A DNA stretch of 64,000 bases from Campylobacter sp. (GCA_017934385.1 JAGBJQ010000101.1:1-64000), one strand, 5' to 3'. Numbered from the stretch's first letter, positions 7,372 through 18,558 are shown. Made by a program: numbers and translations. Notes: generated from the letters alone by a model not told the origin.

Positions 7372-8521
7372 TTTCTAATCTCAAAAAGTCTTTTCTTGCG
7401 TTTGGAAAAATTGCTAAATTTAAAATAGCAAAAAGGTGTTTTTTAAAAGCGCCGTATAATCTAAACCCAAATAGCGAAAAAATCAAGGCAAAAATCACAA
7501 CCAAAGCCCCAAATCCTCCACCAAAAACCACACCCAAAACAGCCAAAATAAAGTAAAAAACCGCCCCGATTCCATATCCTACAATAATTTTATATAGCGA
7601 TATAGTGTGGATTTCCTCTGATTTTTTGCCAGCGAAAAACGCACAGATTATGGGGATAAAATTTAGCGCAAATGTCGGCAAAACCACAACCGAAGTTATG
7701 AATAAAGTCCAAAAAGAAAGAGGGAGATTTTTTGGATAAATTGCGATTTTTTTGTAAAAAAGTAGATTTTTGCCTTTTATTTTTTCTTCGTAAATTTGTA
7801 AATTTTGTGTTAGATTTGTGAAATTTTGCTTTTGCAAATTTAATAAAATTTCGCCGTAATTTTTGCTCTCATCAAACAGCGTGGCTAAAATAGCGATTTT
7901 ATGCGCATTTTGCATATCTTTTTCGCTTTTGTAACTGGTTAAAATTTTTTCAAAATTTTGGGTTAAATTTGCGTGAATAGTATTTGGATTTGCAGAATTT
8001 ACGATAATTTCCTCGCCCGAATTTACAAAAACCTTTCCGCCCATACAGGTCGGATCATCGTAAAATATCGCAAACGGCGTGATTGCAAGGGATTTTTTAT
8101 TTTGTTTTACAAAGGTAGCACTAAGCGTAGAAATTCCCTTTTCGAAAGGCAAATGCGATAATCCAAGCGAACTTGTGCCCTCTGGAAATATACAAAGTGG
8201 AGCGCGATTTAGGGTGTTTAGCATATTTTTAAAGGCTTGTATATTTTTTTGTTTGTAGGTTTTTGGTTCGTCTTTTTCGCGAAAAATCGCAATTCCTGGA
8301 AATAAAATTTTTAAAAAGAAATTTCTTTGAAGGGACTTTGCAAGGGTAAAAACTGCATTTTTAAAGATGTATGAATAAACCCAGCCATCAACTGCCCCGT
8401 TTCTGTGTGAAAGAGCGAAAATTTTGGCGCACTTGGTGCGATTTGTGGCAAAATTGTCAAATTTGGTAATTTTTCGAAAATATGAATTTGCTATAATCCA
8501 AACTAAAATTTTAGAAATCAC
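7349..8521 (-). CDS. PlsC-like 1-acylglycerol-3-phosphate acyltransferase with membrane C-terminus
   Basis: 390 aa. The N-terminal half is an LPLAT/PlsC-type acyltransferase: motif I LSHRNGAVDGW (H39, D45) and motif III FPEGTSSLG (about 113-121). Motif I has five residues between His and Asp instead of the usual four. The C-terminal half (about 255-370) carries several hydrophobic helices, with long stretches rich in Gly, Val, Ile and Phe, so the protein is anchored in the membrane. The start is GTG with only a weak AG-rich site, so the exact N-terminus is uncertain. It is the first gene of a minus-strand cassette with the PAP2 and dikinase genes and presumably acylates the same lipid. It is separate from the main PlsC, which I would expect to be encoded elsewhere. 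Confidence 0.83.
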   Translation of the reverse strand: MISKILVWIIANSYFRKITKFDNFATNRTKCAKIFALSHRNGAVDGWVYSYIFKNAVFTLAKSLQRNFFLKILFPGIAIFREKDEPKTYKQKNIQAFKNMLNTLNRAPLCIFPEGTSSLGLSHLPFEKGISTLSATFVKQNKKSLAITPFAIFYDDPTCMGGKVFVNSGEEIIVNSANPNTIHANLTQNFEKILTSYKSEKDMQNAHKIAILATLFDESKNYGEILLNLQKQNFTNLTQNLQIYEEKIKGKNLLFYKKIAIYPKNLPLSFWTLFITSVVVLPTFALNFIPIICAFFAGKKSEEIHTISLYKIIVGYGIGAVFYFILAVLGVVFGGGFGALVVIFALIFSLFGFRLYGAFKKHLFAILNLAIFPNARKDFLRLENEICTNL

Positions 8522-8629
8522 TTCTGCTCTTTGAAAATAAAATAAGCAGGCATTTTACAATAAATTTTATAAAATTTCTACGCCCAATAAGTAAATTTAA
8601 AGCTAAATTTGGATAAATTTGCCATTTTT

Positions 8630-8733
8630 TGCAACTAACTGCGTGAAGAAGTGTTTTCAAAATCACCGCTATTTTGAAAACAGTTGGTTTGATACTTTCG
8701 CCTGAAATTCGTTAAACCTAAGTGCAAGTTGCA
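8630..8733 (+). promoter_or_regulatory. Structured leader of the rpmJ-rplQ ribosomal operon
   Basis: An untranslated region upstream of rpmJ contains a perfect 12-bp hairpin (8652-8663 with 8671-8682, 7-nt loop CACCGCT). An outer helix can form between TGCAACT (8630-8636) and AGTTGCA (8727-8733). The alternative AACTAACT (8633-8640) with AGTTGGTT (8682-8689) would exclude it. No T tract follows the hairpin, so it is not a simple terminator. In E. coli S4 represses its own operon through a leader fold; this leader could serve the same end, but its sequence is not one I recognise. Confidence 0.45.
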
Positions 8734-8763
8734 TTAAGCGGAATAAAATTTTAGGAGTGTAGG

Positions 8764-8877
8764 ATGAAAGTTCGTCCTTCTGTTAAGAAGATGTGCGACA
8801 AATGTAAAGTCGTCAAACGCAAAGGTGTTGTCCATGTAATTTGTGACAATCCAAAACATAAACAAAGACAAGGATAA
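8764..8877 (+). CDS. rpmJ: 50S ribosomal protein L36
   Basis: 37 aa, starting [20 protein letters not shown], with the L36 zinc ribbon ligands C11, C14, C27 and H32. TTAGGAG lies just upstream of the ATG. It is the first gene of the rpmJ-rpsM-rpsK-rpsD-rpoA-rplQ operon, with rpsM starting 3 nt after its stop. infA, which often precedes rpmJ in bacteria, is not present upstream; the upstream neighbour is the divergent acyltransferase gene. Confidence 0.97.
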   Translation: MKVRPSVKKMCDKCKVVKRKGVVHVICDNPKHKQRQG

Positions 8878-8880
8878 GTT

Positions 8881-9249
8881 ATGGCTCGTATCGCAGGTGT
8901 TGATTTACCAAAGAAAAAAAGAATTGAGTATGGCCTAACTTATATCTATGGTATAGGTCTTTTCGCTTCAAGAAAAATTCTTGATGCCACTGGCATTTCT
9001 TACGACAAAAGAGTTGCTGATTTAAGCGAAGATGAGGCTGCTACAATCCGCAAAGAGATCCAAGAACACTATATAGTTGAAGGTGATCTTAGAAAAGAAG
9101 TTGCGATGAATATCAAAGCTTTGATGGATTTGGGTGGTTATAGAGGTTTAAGACACAGAAAAGGTCTTCCTGTTCGCGGTCAAAAAACTAAGACAAATGC
9201 TAGAACCCGCAAGGGCAAACGCAAAACTGTCGGCGCTGCAAGCAAATAA
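8881..9249 (+). CDS. rpsM: 30S ribosomal protein S13
   Basis: 122 aa, full length. It begins [20 protein letters not shown], has the helix-two-turn-helix domain with the [14 protein letters not shown] segment, and ends in the basic tail ([21 protein letters not shown]) that contacts the P-site tRNA. S13 sits in the head of the 30S subunit and helps form the bridges to the 50S subunit. It lies between rpmJ (3 nt) and rpsK (9 nt) in the operon. Confidence 0.98.
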   Translation: MARIAGVDLPKKKRIEYGLTYIYGIGLFASRKILDATGISYDKRVADLSEDEAATIRKEIQEHYIVEGDLRKEVAMNIKALMDLGGYRGLRHRKGLPVRGQKTKTNARTRKGKRKTVGAASK

Positions 9250-9258
9250 GGATAAGAA

Positions 9259-9651
9259 ATGGCAAAAAGAAAAGTAGTTAAGAAAAAAGCTGTTAGAAAA
9301 AATATAGCAAAAGGTATCGTTTATATCTCTGCTACATTTAATAACACAATGATTACAGTTACAGACGAAATGGGAAATGCTATCGCATGGAGCAGTGCTG
9401 GCGGACTAGGATTTAAAGGCAGCAAAAAATCAACTCCATACGCAGCTCAACAAGCAGTAGAAGATGCGCTTGGCAAAGCAAAAGAGCATGGCATTAAAGA
9501 AGTTGGTATCAAAGTTCAAGGTCCAGGTAGCGGTAGAGAAACTGCTGTAAAGAGCGTGGGTGCTATTGAGGGTATTAAAGTTACATATTTCAAAGACATT
9601 ACTCCTTTGGCTCACAATGGTTGCAGACCACCAAAACGCCGCCGCGTATAA
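9259..9651 (+). CDS. rpsK: 30S ribosomal protein S11
   Basis: 130 aa. It contains the S11 signatures [11 protein letters not shown]-like (here [16 protein letters not shown]), [35 protein letters not shown]-like [12 protein letters not shown], and the C-terminal [13 protein letters not shown]-type tail (here [13 protein letters not shown]). It forms part of the 30S platform with S6 and S18 and shapes the mRNA exit cleft. It lies 18 nt before rpsD. Confidence 0.98.
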   Translation: MAKRKVVKKKAVRKNIAKGIVYISATFNNTMITVTDEMGNAIAWSSAGGLGFKGSKKSTPYAAQQAVEDALGKAKEHGIKEVGIKVQGPGSGRETAVKSVGAIEGIKVTYFKDITPLAHNGCRPPKRRRV

Positions 9652-9669
9652 TAAATTTAGGAGAATATA

Positions 9670-10296
9670 ATGGCTAGATATACAGGACCAGTTGAAAAAT
9701 TAGAAAGAAGACTAGGCGTTGATTTATTTATGAAAGGCGAAAGAAGACTAGCTGGAAAAAGCGCTCTTCTAAAAAGACCTTATGCGCCAGGCCAACACGG
9801 ACAAAGACGCGCTAAACTTAGCGAATACGGCTCACAATTAAGAGAAAAACAAAAAGCTAAATTTATGTATGGCGTTAGCGAGAAACAATTCCGCAAACTA
9901 TTCGCAGAAGCTGCTCGTCGCGATGGAAACACAGGTGCGATTTTAATCCAACTATTAGAGCAAAGACTTGATAATGTAGTTTATAGAATGGGTTTTGCTA
10001 CAACTCGCCGTTTTGCAAGACAACTTGTAACTCACGGACATATTTTAGTTGATGGAAAAAGACTAGATATCCCATCATACAATGTAAAAGCTGGACAAAA
10101 AATCGAAGTTATCGAAAAAAGCAAAAACAATCCTCAAATTTCAAGAGCTATTGATTTGACAGCTCAAACAGGTATCGTTGCTTGGGTTGATGTAGAAAAA
10201 GAGAAAAGATATGGAATTTTCTCACGCGTTCCAGAAAGAGATGAAATAGTTATTCCTGTCGAGGAAAGATTTATCGTAGAGCTTTACTCTAAATAG
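9670..10296 (+). CDS. rpsD: 30S ribosomal protein S4
   Basis: 208 aa, full length. It starts [20 protein letters not shown] and has the family segment [10 protein letters not shown], then the S4 RNA-binding domain (about 98-160: [32 protein letters not shown]). The N-terminus lacks the zinc-binding Cys cluster found in some S4 proteins. S4 nucleates assembly of the 30S body and in other bacteria acts as the translational repressor of its operon, which makes the structured leader at 8630-8733 relevant. Confidence 0.98.
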   Translation: MARYTGPVEKLERRLGVDLFMKGERRLAGKSALLKRPYAPGQHGQRRAKLSEYGSQLREKQKAKFMYGVSEKQFRKLFAEAARRDGNTGAILIQLLEQRLDNVVYRMGFATTRRFARQLVTHGHILVDGKRLDIPSYNVKAGQKIEVIEKSKNNPQISRAIDLTAQTGIVAWVDVEKEKRYGIFSRVPERDEIVIPVEERFIVELYSK

Positions 10297-10306
10297 TAGG
10301 TGAAAC

Positions 10307-11326
10307 ATGAGAAAAATTACAACATCAGCTCATATGCCAACTGAATTAAAGGTTGAAAATGTCAGCGAAAATGTTGCTAAAATCGTAGCATATCCTTTTG
10401 AGACAGGATACGGCGTCACTCTGGCTCACCCTTTAAGAAGATTGCTATATACTAGCACCGTCGGCTTTGCTCCGACTGCTGTCAAAATCGAGGGTGTAAC
10501 CCATGAATTTGATAGTATGCGTGGTATGCTCGAAGATGTTGCTGCATTTATCATAAATTTGAAAAGCCTAAGATTTAAAATCAAAGGCGATTCAAAAAGA
10601 GAGGTTGTAGAATACAGCTTCAAAGGACCAAAAGAGATTTGCGGAAGCGATCTAAATAACGATTTGGTCGATGTAGTAAATCCTAGCGCATATTTGGCTA
10701 CTATTAACGAAGATGCCGATTTGAAATTTACTCTAATCGTAGAAAAGGGCATTGGTTATGTTCCAAGCGAAGAGATAAGAGGCACTCTTGATAGCGATTA
10801 TATCGCGCTTGACGCTTTCTTTACGCCTGTTACAAAAGCAGTGTATGATATCGAAAATGTCCTAGTCGAGGATAACCCAGACTTCGAAAGAGTAGTATTT
10901 ACGATCACAACTGACGGACAAGTAAGCGCAATCGACGCATTTAAAAATGCGTTAGAGGCTATGTATCAACAACTAAGCGTTTTCAAAGGCATAGTAAATA
11001 TCAATATTTCTGATACTTTGGGAAAACAAATCCCTACAAATTCAGAATTTGCTAAATTATTTGAAAGCATTAATAGTTTGAATTTAAGCGCAAGAAGCTT
11101 TAACTGCTTAGAAAAAGCCGATATTAAATTTGTCGGTGAAATCGCTATTATGAGCGAATCAGAGCTAAAAGACCTTAAAAATTTAGGCAAAAAATCTCTT
11201 GAAGAGATTAAAGGCATTATGGAAGAAATCGGTTATCCATTGGGTAATGATAAACCAGAATTTTTAAGCAAAAAAGATAGCCTTAAACAAAAGCTTGAAG
11301 AGCTTAAAGCACAATCAAAAAATTAA
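10307..11326 (+). CDS. rpoA: DNA-directed RNA polymerase subunit alpha
   Basis: 339 aa. The N-terminal assembly domain (about 1-235) includes [20 protein letters not shown] and [16 protein letters not shown] linker leads to the helix-hairpin-helix C-terminal domain (about 255-320: [21 protein letters not shown]... [16 protein letters not shown]) that binds UP elements and activators. Alpha dimerises to nucleate RNA polymerase assembly. It lies 10 nt after rpsD and 9 nt before rplQ. Confidence 0.98.
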   Translation: MRKITTSAHMPTELKVENVSENVAKIVAYPFETGYGVTLAHPLRRLLYTSTVGFAPTAVKIEGVTHEFDSMRGMLEDVAAFIINLKSLRFKIKGDSKREVVEYSFKGPKEICGSDLNNDLVDVVNPSAYLATINEDADLKFTLIVEKGIGYVPSEEIRGTLDSDYIALDAFFTPVTKAVYDIENVLVEDNPDFERVVFTITTDGQVSAIDAFKNALEAMYQQLSVFKGIVNINISDTLGKQIPTNSEFAKLFESINSLNLSARSFNCLEKADIKFVGEIAIMSESELKDLKNLGKKSLEEIKGIMEEIGYPLGNDKPEFLSKKDSLKQKLEELKAQSKN

Positions 11327-11335
11327 GGATAATAA

Positions 11336-11692
11336 ATGAGACACAATTACGGATATAGAAAGCTAGGTCGCACTTCGTCTCATCGTGCTGCACTGCTAAA
11401 AAATTTAACTATCGCACTAGTAAATAGCGGCAAAATCGAGACAACGCTTCCTAAGGCAAAAGAGCTTAGAAGTTATGCTGAAAAACTAATCACAAGAGCT
11501 AGAAAAGGCGATAGCGAAGCTCATAGATTTGTTTTCGCTGCATTACAAGACAAAGGCGCAACAAATAAACTAGTTACCGAAATCGCTCCAAAATACGAGG
11601 GCGTAAATGGTGGCTATACTCGTATCATCAAAACTCGCGTTCGCCGTGGCGACGCAGCTGAGATGGCATACATCGAGCTAATTAGCAAATAA
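11336..11692 (+). CDS. rplQ: 50S ribosomal protein L17
   Basis: 118 aa. It starts [20 protein letters not shown], followed by [25 protein letters not shown] and a C-terminal [23 protein letters not shown], all typical of L17. It is the last gene of the operon, ending 2 nt before a strong intrinsic terminator. Confidence 0.98.
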   Translation: MRHNYGYRKLGRTSSHRAALLKNLTIALVNSGKIETTLPKAKELRSYAEKLITRARKGDSEAHRFVFAALQDKGATNKLVTEIAPKYEGVNGGYTRIIKTRVRRGDAAEMAYIELISK

Positions 11693-11694
11693 TC

Positions 11695-11720
11695 AAAATT
11701 CGGGAGAAATCCCGAATTTT
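11695..11720 (+). terminator. Intrinsic terminator of the rpmJ-rplQ operon
   Basis: Perfect 11-bp stem (11695-11705 with 11710-11720) closed by a GAAA tetraloop, the 3' arm ending in TTTT and followed by AAATTTT. It sits right behind the rplQ stop codon. Confidence 0.85.
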
Positions 11721-11847
11721 AAATTTTAAAATTCTTCAAATTTCCCTTTAAATTTCAACCTTTAAATTTAGATTTTAATCCCAAATTTACGCAAAATATT
11801 GTAATATTTCGACTTTTAAAAGCCTTAAAAATAAAAAAAGGAAAAAG

Positions 11848-13652
11848 TTGCAAATCCAAAATGATTTTTTAAAAAAACTAATTGATTTAAGGCACAAAAT
11901 CGCCTTTGGCCTTATCCTTATAATCGCTTGTGCGCTAATGGCGTATTCAAAAAGCTTTATGACAATCGCCTTTGGAATTTGCATTTTTATCTTTGCGATA
12001 AATTTGCTAAATCAAGCCCTAAGCGGTCTAAGCATAATCGAAAATTTCTTACACAGCGTAACTTCTAGCAAATTTAAAAGCTTTCTTTTTGGGTTTATCA
12101 CGACCTTTATCATGTAATCAAGTGGCCTAGTTAGCGTGCTTGCGATATCGTTTTTAAGCGCAGGGCTAATCGGGCTTAGCGCTGGGCTAGCTATCATTTG
12201 TGGGGCAAATTTGGGCACGGTTTCTGGCGGTTGGCTCTTTGCCCTTGGGCTAAAAACCCAAATCGCATACTACGCAATGCCTCTGATAATCCTAGGCTCG
12301 CTGTTTTTATTCACCAAAAACCAAAATTCCAAAAGTTTTGGCTATTTTTTATTTAGTTTAGGGCTTTTATTTTTAGGAATCCACTATATGAAGGGCGGAT
12401 TTGAGGAGATTAAAGACACGGTCGATCTAGCAAAATACGCTATGAGCGGGTTTGGCGGGCTTTTGATTTACACATTTGTGGGTATTGTCATTACGATACT
12501 GACCCAGAGCTCGCACGCCACGCTCGCCCTTGTCATCGCAGCTCTTGGCGCGTCGCAGATAAGCTACGAAAACGCAATCGCAATCGCCATTGGCTCAAAT
12601 ATCGGAAGCACAATCGTGGCAGTAATTGGCTCGCTTTCGGCGAATTTCGACGGAAAAAGGCTAATGCTTGGCCATGTGATTTTCAATGTCGCCACGGCTA
12701 TTTTGGTAATCGCGCTGATAAAATACTTCGTGCTAGCTACGGATTTGCTAAGCGCGTATGTGGGGATAAAAAGCGATGATTACGCGCTCAAACTCGCTGT
12801 TTTTCACACGATTTTTAATGTTTTTGGTTGCGCGCTTTACTATCCGCTGACCTCAAAACTTGAAATTTTACTAAACAAAATCATCACCGGTAAGGTCAAA
12901 CGCGCCAAAATTATCAAGGCAAATTTCTCGACGAAAACGCGCAAAAGGTGCCAAATACCGCATTTATCCTGCTTATCAAAGAAATGGGCAGGCTGTATTC
13001 TAACACCGTCTCAATCGTGGCAAAATCAATCGGCATTAGCAAAAATGACCTTAGCTCGGAGCTTGGCTCGGCTGAGATTATCGCCAAACGCTCGAAGCCA
13101 AAGGAGATAAATTTCGACGAGCTTTACGAAAACCGCTTCAAAGAGCTCTACTCGCAAATCACAGACTACCTCATCGGCGCTAGCGCAAACGCCAAAGACA
13201 GCGATTTGACGCGCTTTATGAATATCCGCAGGGCAAGCCTGCTTTTAGCCGAAACGCTAAAAGATGTCAAACTAATCCAGCCAAATATCTTTAAATTTAT
13301 GAGCTCATCGAACGAGCATATCCGCGCCGAATACGACAAATTGAGCGCAAAAATCGTAAAAATGCTCCGCATTATGGAGAATTTGCGCGATTTCGAAATT
13401 GATAGCAAAGAGGGGATGAAGGAGCTTAGGGCGCTTTTTGAAGAATACCGCAAAAGCGCGCTTGCACCCGATAAACTTCTAGCCGAAAAGCTCATTTCAA
13501 ACAAAATGGCGACCTCGCTGATGAACGATATGGAAATCGTCAATGAAATCACTTCGAGGCTTTTAAAAATCGTGGAAATTACATTTAATTACGGCAAAGA
13601 AAACGATGATTTTGAAATCATCCGCGATAATCTGCGCCCAAAAGAGGCGTGA
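11848..13652 (+). pseudogene. Na/Pi cotransporter family protein (NptA-like), broken by a stop codon and a frameshift
   Basis: Three reading-frame pieces together make one PNaS-family transporter with a C-terminal PhoU-like domain. Piece 1 (11848-12117; TTG start behind AAGGAAAAA) ends ...FITTFIM at a TAA (12115-12117). The same frame goes on SSGLVSVLAISFLSAGLIGL, so the stop replaces the Gln of the family's QSS motif (CAA to TAA). Piece 2 (to about 12910) holds the second repeat with ILTQSSHATLALV. At a run of four As (12907-12910) the frame is lost. Piece 3 (from 12912: YQGKFLDENAQKVPNTAF...) supplies the helical PhoU-like domain (about 13110-13640). One added A would restore the frame. The intact protein would import phosphate with sodium. 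Two independent lesions favour a true pseudogene, though sequence error is possible. Confidence 0.85.
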
Positions 13653-13699
13653 AATTTCGCTTTTGTGTCAAATTTAAGTAGTAAATTCGCGCCAAATTT

Positions 13700-13724
13700 A
13701 GCCCCTTTTGGTAAAGGGGCTTTT
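13700..13724. terminator. Intrinsic terminator between convergent genes
   Basis: AGCCCCTTT (13700-13708) pairs with AAAGGGGCT (13713-13721) around TGGT; TTT follows on the plus strand. It serves the transporter pseudogene and, read on the minus strand, lies just 4 nt past the stop of the lipoprotein gene. Confidence 0.75.
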
Positions 13725-13727
13725 GGA

Positions 13728-14345
13728 TTAATCTGCCAAATTTATCGTATCGATAATCTCTCTGGCATGGATTGCATAGTCGTTAGCAAGGGCTTTTTGG
13801 AAAATTTCTGCTAGTTGCTCATATGAGCCATCGCCTCCGCCGAAAAACTCGCTGTCGCCGAAATTTCTCTCGTTTGTAGAGATTGTTTTATTATAAATCG
13901 GCTTGCCGTTTTTTAGAATTTTAAGCTTCAAATCGTAGCTGATAAATGGTTTGGCTGTCACATCAAAGCCGTCTGCGCTATAAAAGCCAAATTTAAAATC
14001 GCTGATTTGTGGGACGATTAAAAGCGCTGTCTGGCTTATGAGTTTTTCATCATTTACGAGATTTGCGCGGAGCAAATACGAGCCGATAAATCGCTTCGTT
14101 TCGCCCCCGACAAACTCGCCAAGGCTAAGGGTTAGATCCTTTTTTTTGCCAAGGCTAGTTGAAGAGACGAAAGTTTGCTCGCTCATAATATCAGCCGGGA
14201 TATAAATTTGAGTTTCCCTCATGGCGTTTGCGACTAGGATATTTTCATCATACGGGGCGACATCTGCGCCATTTTTGAACTCGGCCTTGTGCGCGCAACC
14301 AGTAAAAAGCGCGCAAACAAGGGCAAAAGAAAAAAGCTTTTTCAC
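13728..14345 (-). CDS. Lipoprotein of unknown function
   Basis: 205 aa. It starts MKKLFSFALVCALFTGCAHK, a lipoprotein signal with lipobox LFTGC, so Cys17 would be acylated and the protein anchored to a membrane facing the periplasm. The mature part has no motif I recognise; it contains VANAMRETQIYIPADIMSEQTF and a Gly/Asp loop SEFFGGGDGSYEQLAEIFQKAL near the C-terminus that resembles lipoproteins binding other envelope partners, but this is weak. It lies 10 nt downstream of the nitroreductase gene and shares its orientation. Confidence 0.85.
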   Translation of the reverse strand: MKKLFSFALVCALFTGCAHKAEFKNGADVAPYDENILVANAMRETQIYIPADIMSEQTFVSSTSLGKKKDLTLSLGEFVGGETKRFIGSYLLRANLVNDEKLISQTALLIVPQISDFKFGFYSADGFDVTAKPFISYDLKLKILKNGKPIYNKTISTNERNFGDSEFFGGGDGSYEQLAEIFQKALANDYAIHAREIIDTINLAD

Positions 14346-14355
14346 GAAATTTCCT

Positions 14356-14988
14356 TTATTTTATCACTTTTACGACATCGTCAAATGCGCGGCGTAGTTT
14401 TTTAGGCTGTGGATTTACGCGGTATCCAAACGGAAGCACGAGTGCCACGCGGCGGTCGTTTGGCTCGTATCCTAGCACTCTTGTTAATTCAAGTCTATCA
14501 TCAATCCCCTCGATTGCACAGCTATCAATCCCACGGCTTGCAGCCTCGTTCATCATAGTCATCGCTGCAAACATACATTGAGCGTGCGACCAGCCAAATA
14601 GCAATTCATCGTCATTTTTGAAATTTGCATTTAAAAATTCATCGTAGAATTTCACTCTCGCCTCGCGCTCTTCTGCGCTTTTGTCCTCACGGCGAGAAAT
14701 CATTTTGGCGATGTATTCGCTGCCGTTTTTGAGCTCAGAAATTTTCGCCATGATTACGACAAGGCGCGCTGAGGTGGTGATTTGAGGCTGTTTCCAGCAA
14801 AGATTGCAAATTTTTTGCTTCATTTCATCATTTTGTATAACCAAAAAATCCCATTGTTCAAGCCCAGTCGAGCTTGGAGCTAAAATTCCAGCTTCTAGGA
14901 TTGCTCTGAAATCCTCGTCTGATATTTTTTTGTTTTCGTCAAAAATTTTGCATGCGTGGCGAAAATTTAAAATTTCTGTATGTGTCAT
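14356..14988 (-). CDS. Nitroreductase-family NAD(P)H oxidoreductase (RdxA/NfsB-like)
   Basis: 210 aa, FMN-binding nitroreductase fold. The N-terminus EILNFRHACKIFDENKKISDEDFRAILEAGILAPSSTGLEQWDF matches the FMN phosphate-binding RH-C-KxFD segment of RdxA-like enzymes and the APSSTGLEQW loop. The C-terminal part has GIDSCAIEGID and VALVLPFGYRVNPQPKKLRRAFDDVV. It would reduce quinones or nitro compounds with NAD(P)H in the cytosol; RdxA homologues activate metronidazole in Helicobacter and Campylobacter. Whether this is the functional RdxA equivalent or a paralogue cannot be told from the sequence. Confidence 0.9.
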   Translation of the reverse strand: MTHTEILNFRHACKIFDENKKISDEDFRAILEAGILAPSSTGLEQWDFLVIQNDEMKQKICNLCWKQPQITTSARLVVIMAKISELKNGSEYIAKMISRREDKSAEEREARVKFYDEFLNANFKNDDELLFGWSHAQCMFAAMTMMNEAASRGIDSCAIEGIDDRLELTRVLGYEPNDRRVALVLPFGYRVNPQPKKLRRAFDDVVKVIK

Positions 14989-14997
14989 ACTCTCTCC

Positions 14998-15732
14998 TTA
15001 TTTTAGTTTGATTATGTAGCCATTGGCGAAATTCTCAAAGCTAGCGTTTGATTCGCCGCTGATTTCGAGGGTGTAAAAGCCCTCATCTCTGGTGATATTA
15101 ATGTCATAAAACCCGCCCACATTTACCATAAATCCAACCTGACTAAGCTTCATTTCATCCCTAAAAAGCTCGATTTTTGCAAATTTGCTTTTGTTTGTGT
15201 CGAGGGATTTGATCTCATCTTTTGTGATGATTTCAAGGTTATGATTTTTGATAACAAACTGCAATTTATCATCAAATTTAATCGTCTCTAACGGCAAATC
15301 AAGGCGTGGCGTAAAATATGGCTTAGGCATAGAAATACCGCCGTTTTGCTCCAAATTTGGGTCATTTGAAGTGACAGAAACATCTAAAATTTTAGAAAGC
15401 GCAGGTTTAGCTCGTGCGCTTAGCATAAAATCATCTCGCCAATCCACAGAGCGATTTATGTCGATGATTTTTTCCTGTGTTGCGCCATTTTCGTCGCTGT
15501 AACGCACTATGATTTGCTCGATTACTTTGGCGTTTGAGGGGAGCGAAAACAGCTGCGAGGTAAAGTCATCTGGCAGGATTATGGGCTTTATGGCCTGAAA
15601 TTTAGGCGCGCTTAAATTTTGTTCTGCGCTTGAATTTTTGTCTTTATTTGTGGAATTGGCGTCTAAATTCACGCTAGAATTTGTATCAGCCAGCAGTAAA
15701 ACTGCGCATAAAAAGGGTAGTAAAATTTTCAT
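14998..15732 (-). CDS. cgpA: CgpA-like periplasmic protein with eight N-glycosylation sequons
   Basis: 244 aa with a short signal peptide (MKILLPFLCAVLLLA, cleavage after A15 likely). The mature protein is rich in beta-type segments and ends in YIIKLK. It holds eight D/E-X-N-X-S/T sites, the acceptor for the oligosaccharyltransferase PglB: residues 16-20, 24-28, 31-35, 37-41, 91-95, 178-182, 210-214 and 227-231. Four of them fall within the first 26 residues of the mature chain. The neighbourhood recA-eno-FtsB-like-this gene is the one I recall for C. jejuni cgpA (Cj1670c), a known glycoprotein, and I base the name mainly on that. Its start overlaps the FtsB-like gene stop in an ATGA. Molecular function is unknown. 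Confidence 0.8.
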   Translation of the reverse strand: MKILLPFLCAVLLLADTNSSVNLDANSTNKDKNSSAEQNLSAPKFQAIKPIILPDDFTSQLFSLPSNAKVIEQIIVRYSDENGATQEKIIDINRSVDWRDDFMLSARAKPALSKILDVSVTSNDPNLEQNGGISMPKPYFTPRLDLPLETIKFDDKLQFVIKNHNLEIITKDEIKSLDTNKSKFAKIELFRDEMKLSQVGFMVNVGGFYDINITRDEGFYTLEISGESNASFENFANGYIIKLK

Positions 15733-16270
15733 TCAACCAAATCCGGATCTAGCAATCTGCGCTCCAAATATGTCTTTTGAAGCTCGGCATTTTCGCTTTT
15801 TAGCCTTTCGATATCCGAAAACAAAAACGCCTTTTGCTTTTGCAAATCGCGCAAAACCTCCAACGAACGCTTGCCAAAAAGCACATCGTATAAGAAAGAT
15901 CCAGCATAAGCGATAGCCACTAACCCGCAAAGCGCAATGGCGATCTTTTTAAATGGCGATTCGATTTTTCTGAAATTTCTAGGTTTGCTAAATTTTGGCG
16001 AATTTTGAGAATTTTGAGAATTTTGCGAATTTTGTTTTGGCGCAGTATTCGCTGTGCGGGCAGAATTTGCGCCCGAATTTGGCTTTTGCGCCAAATTTGC
16101 GCCAAATTCTTGCTCGTAGAAATCCCGGGCTAAATTTTCGCTTTTGCCCTCTTGCTCATCGTAAAATTTAGCCCCGATTTGGCTTAAAATTTCGCTATCA
16201 TCGCCAAATTGTGCGCGCTGGGCGTAAGAGCCAAGCTCGCGCGCACCACTACCCTTTTTTTTAAAAAGCA

Positions 16271-16271
<1 letters not shown>
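15729..16271 (-). CDS. FtsB/DivIC-like membrane protein
   Basis: 180 aa from the ATG at 16271-16269, which overlaps the eno stop as TAATG; an in-frame codon 12 residues upstream would lie inside eno and is less likely. The cytoplasmic N-terminal part is low complexity, with repeated Asn-Ser and Gln-Asn stretches (about 75-100). One membrane helix (about 112-132, IAIALCGLVAIAYAGSFLYDV) is followed by a coiled coil LEVLRDLQKQKAFLFSDIERLKSENAELQKTYLERR ending DPDLVE. Short coiled coil after a single helix is the plan of the divisome proteins FtsB, FtsL and DivIC. In C. jejuni the equivalent gene sits at the same place. A division role is an inference from topology. Confidence 0.8.

Positions 16272-18558
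<2,287 letters not shown>

Noticed and set aside
8652-8682. Hairpin upstream of rpmJ as an intrinsic terminator
   Set aside because: No T tract follows on either strand and no plus-strand gene ends before it; a leader structure is more likely.
12115-12117. Stop codon in the transporter gene read as recoding
   Set aside because: No recoding element is evident, and a second frameshift in the same gene makes decay the simpler account.
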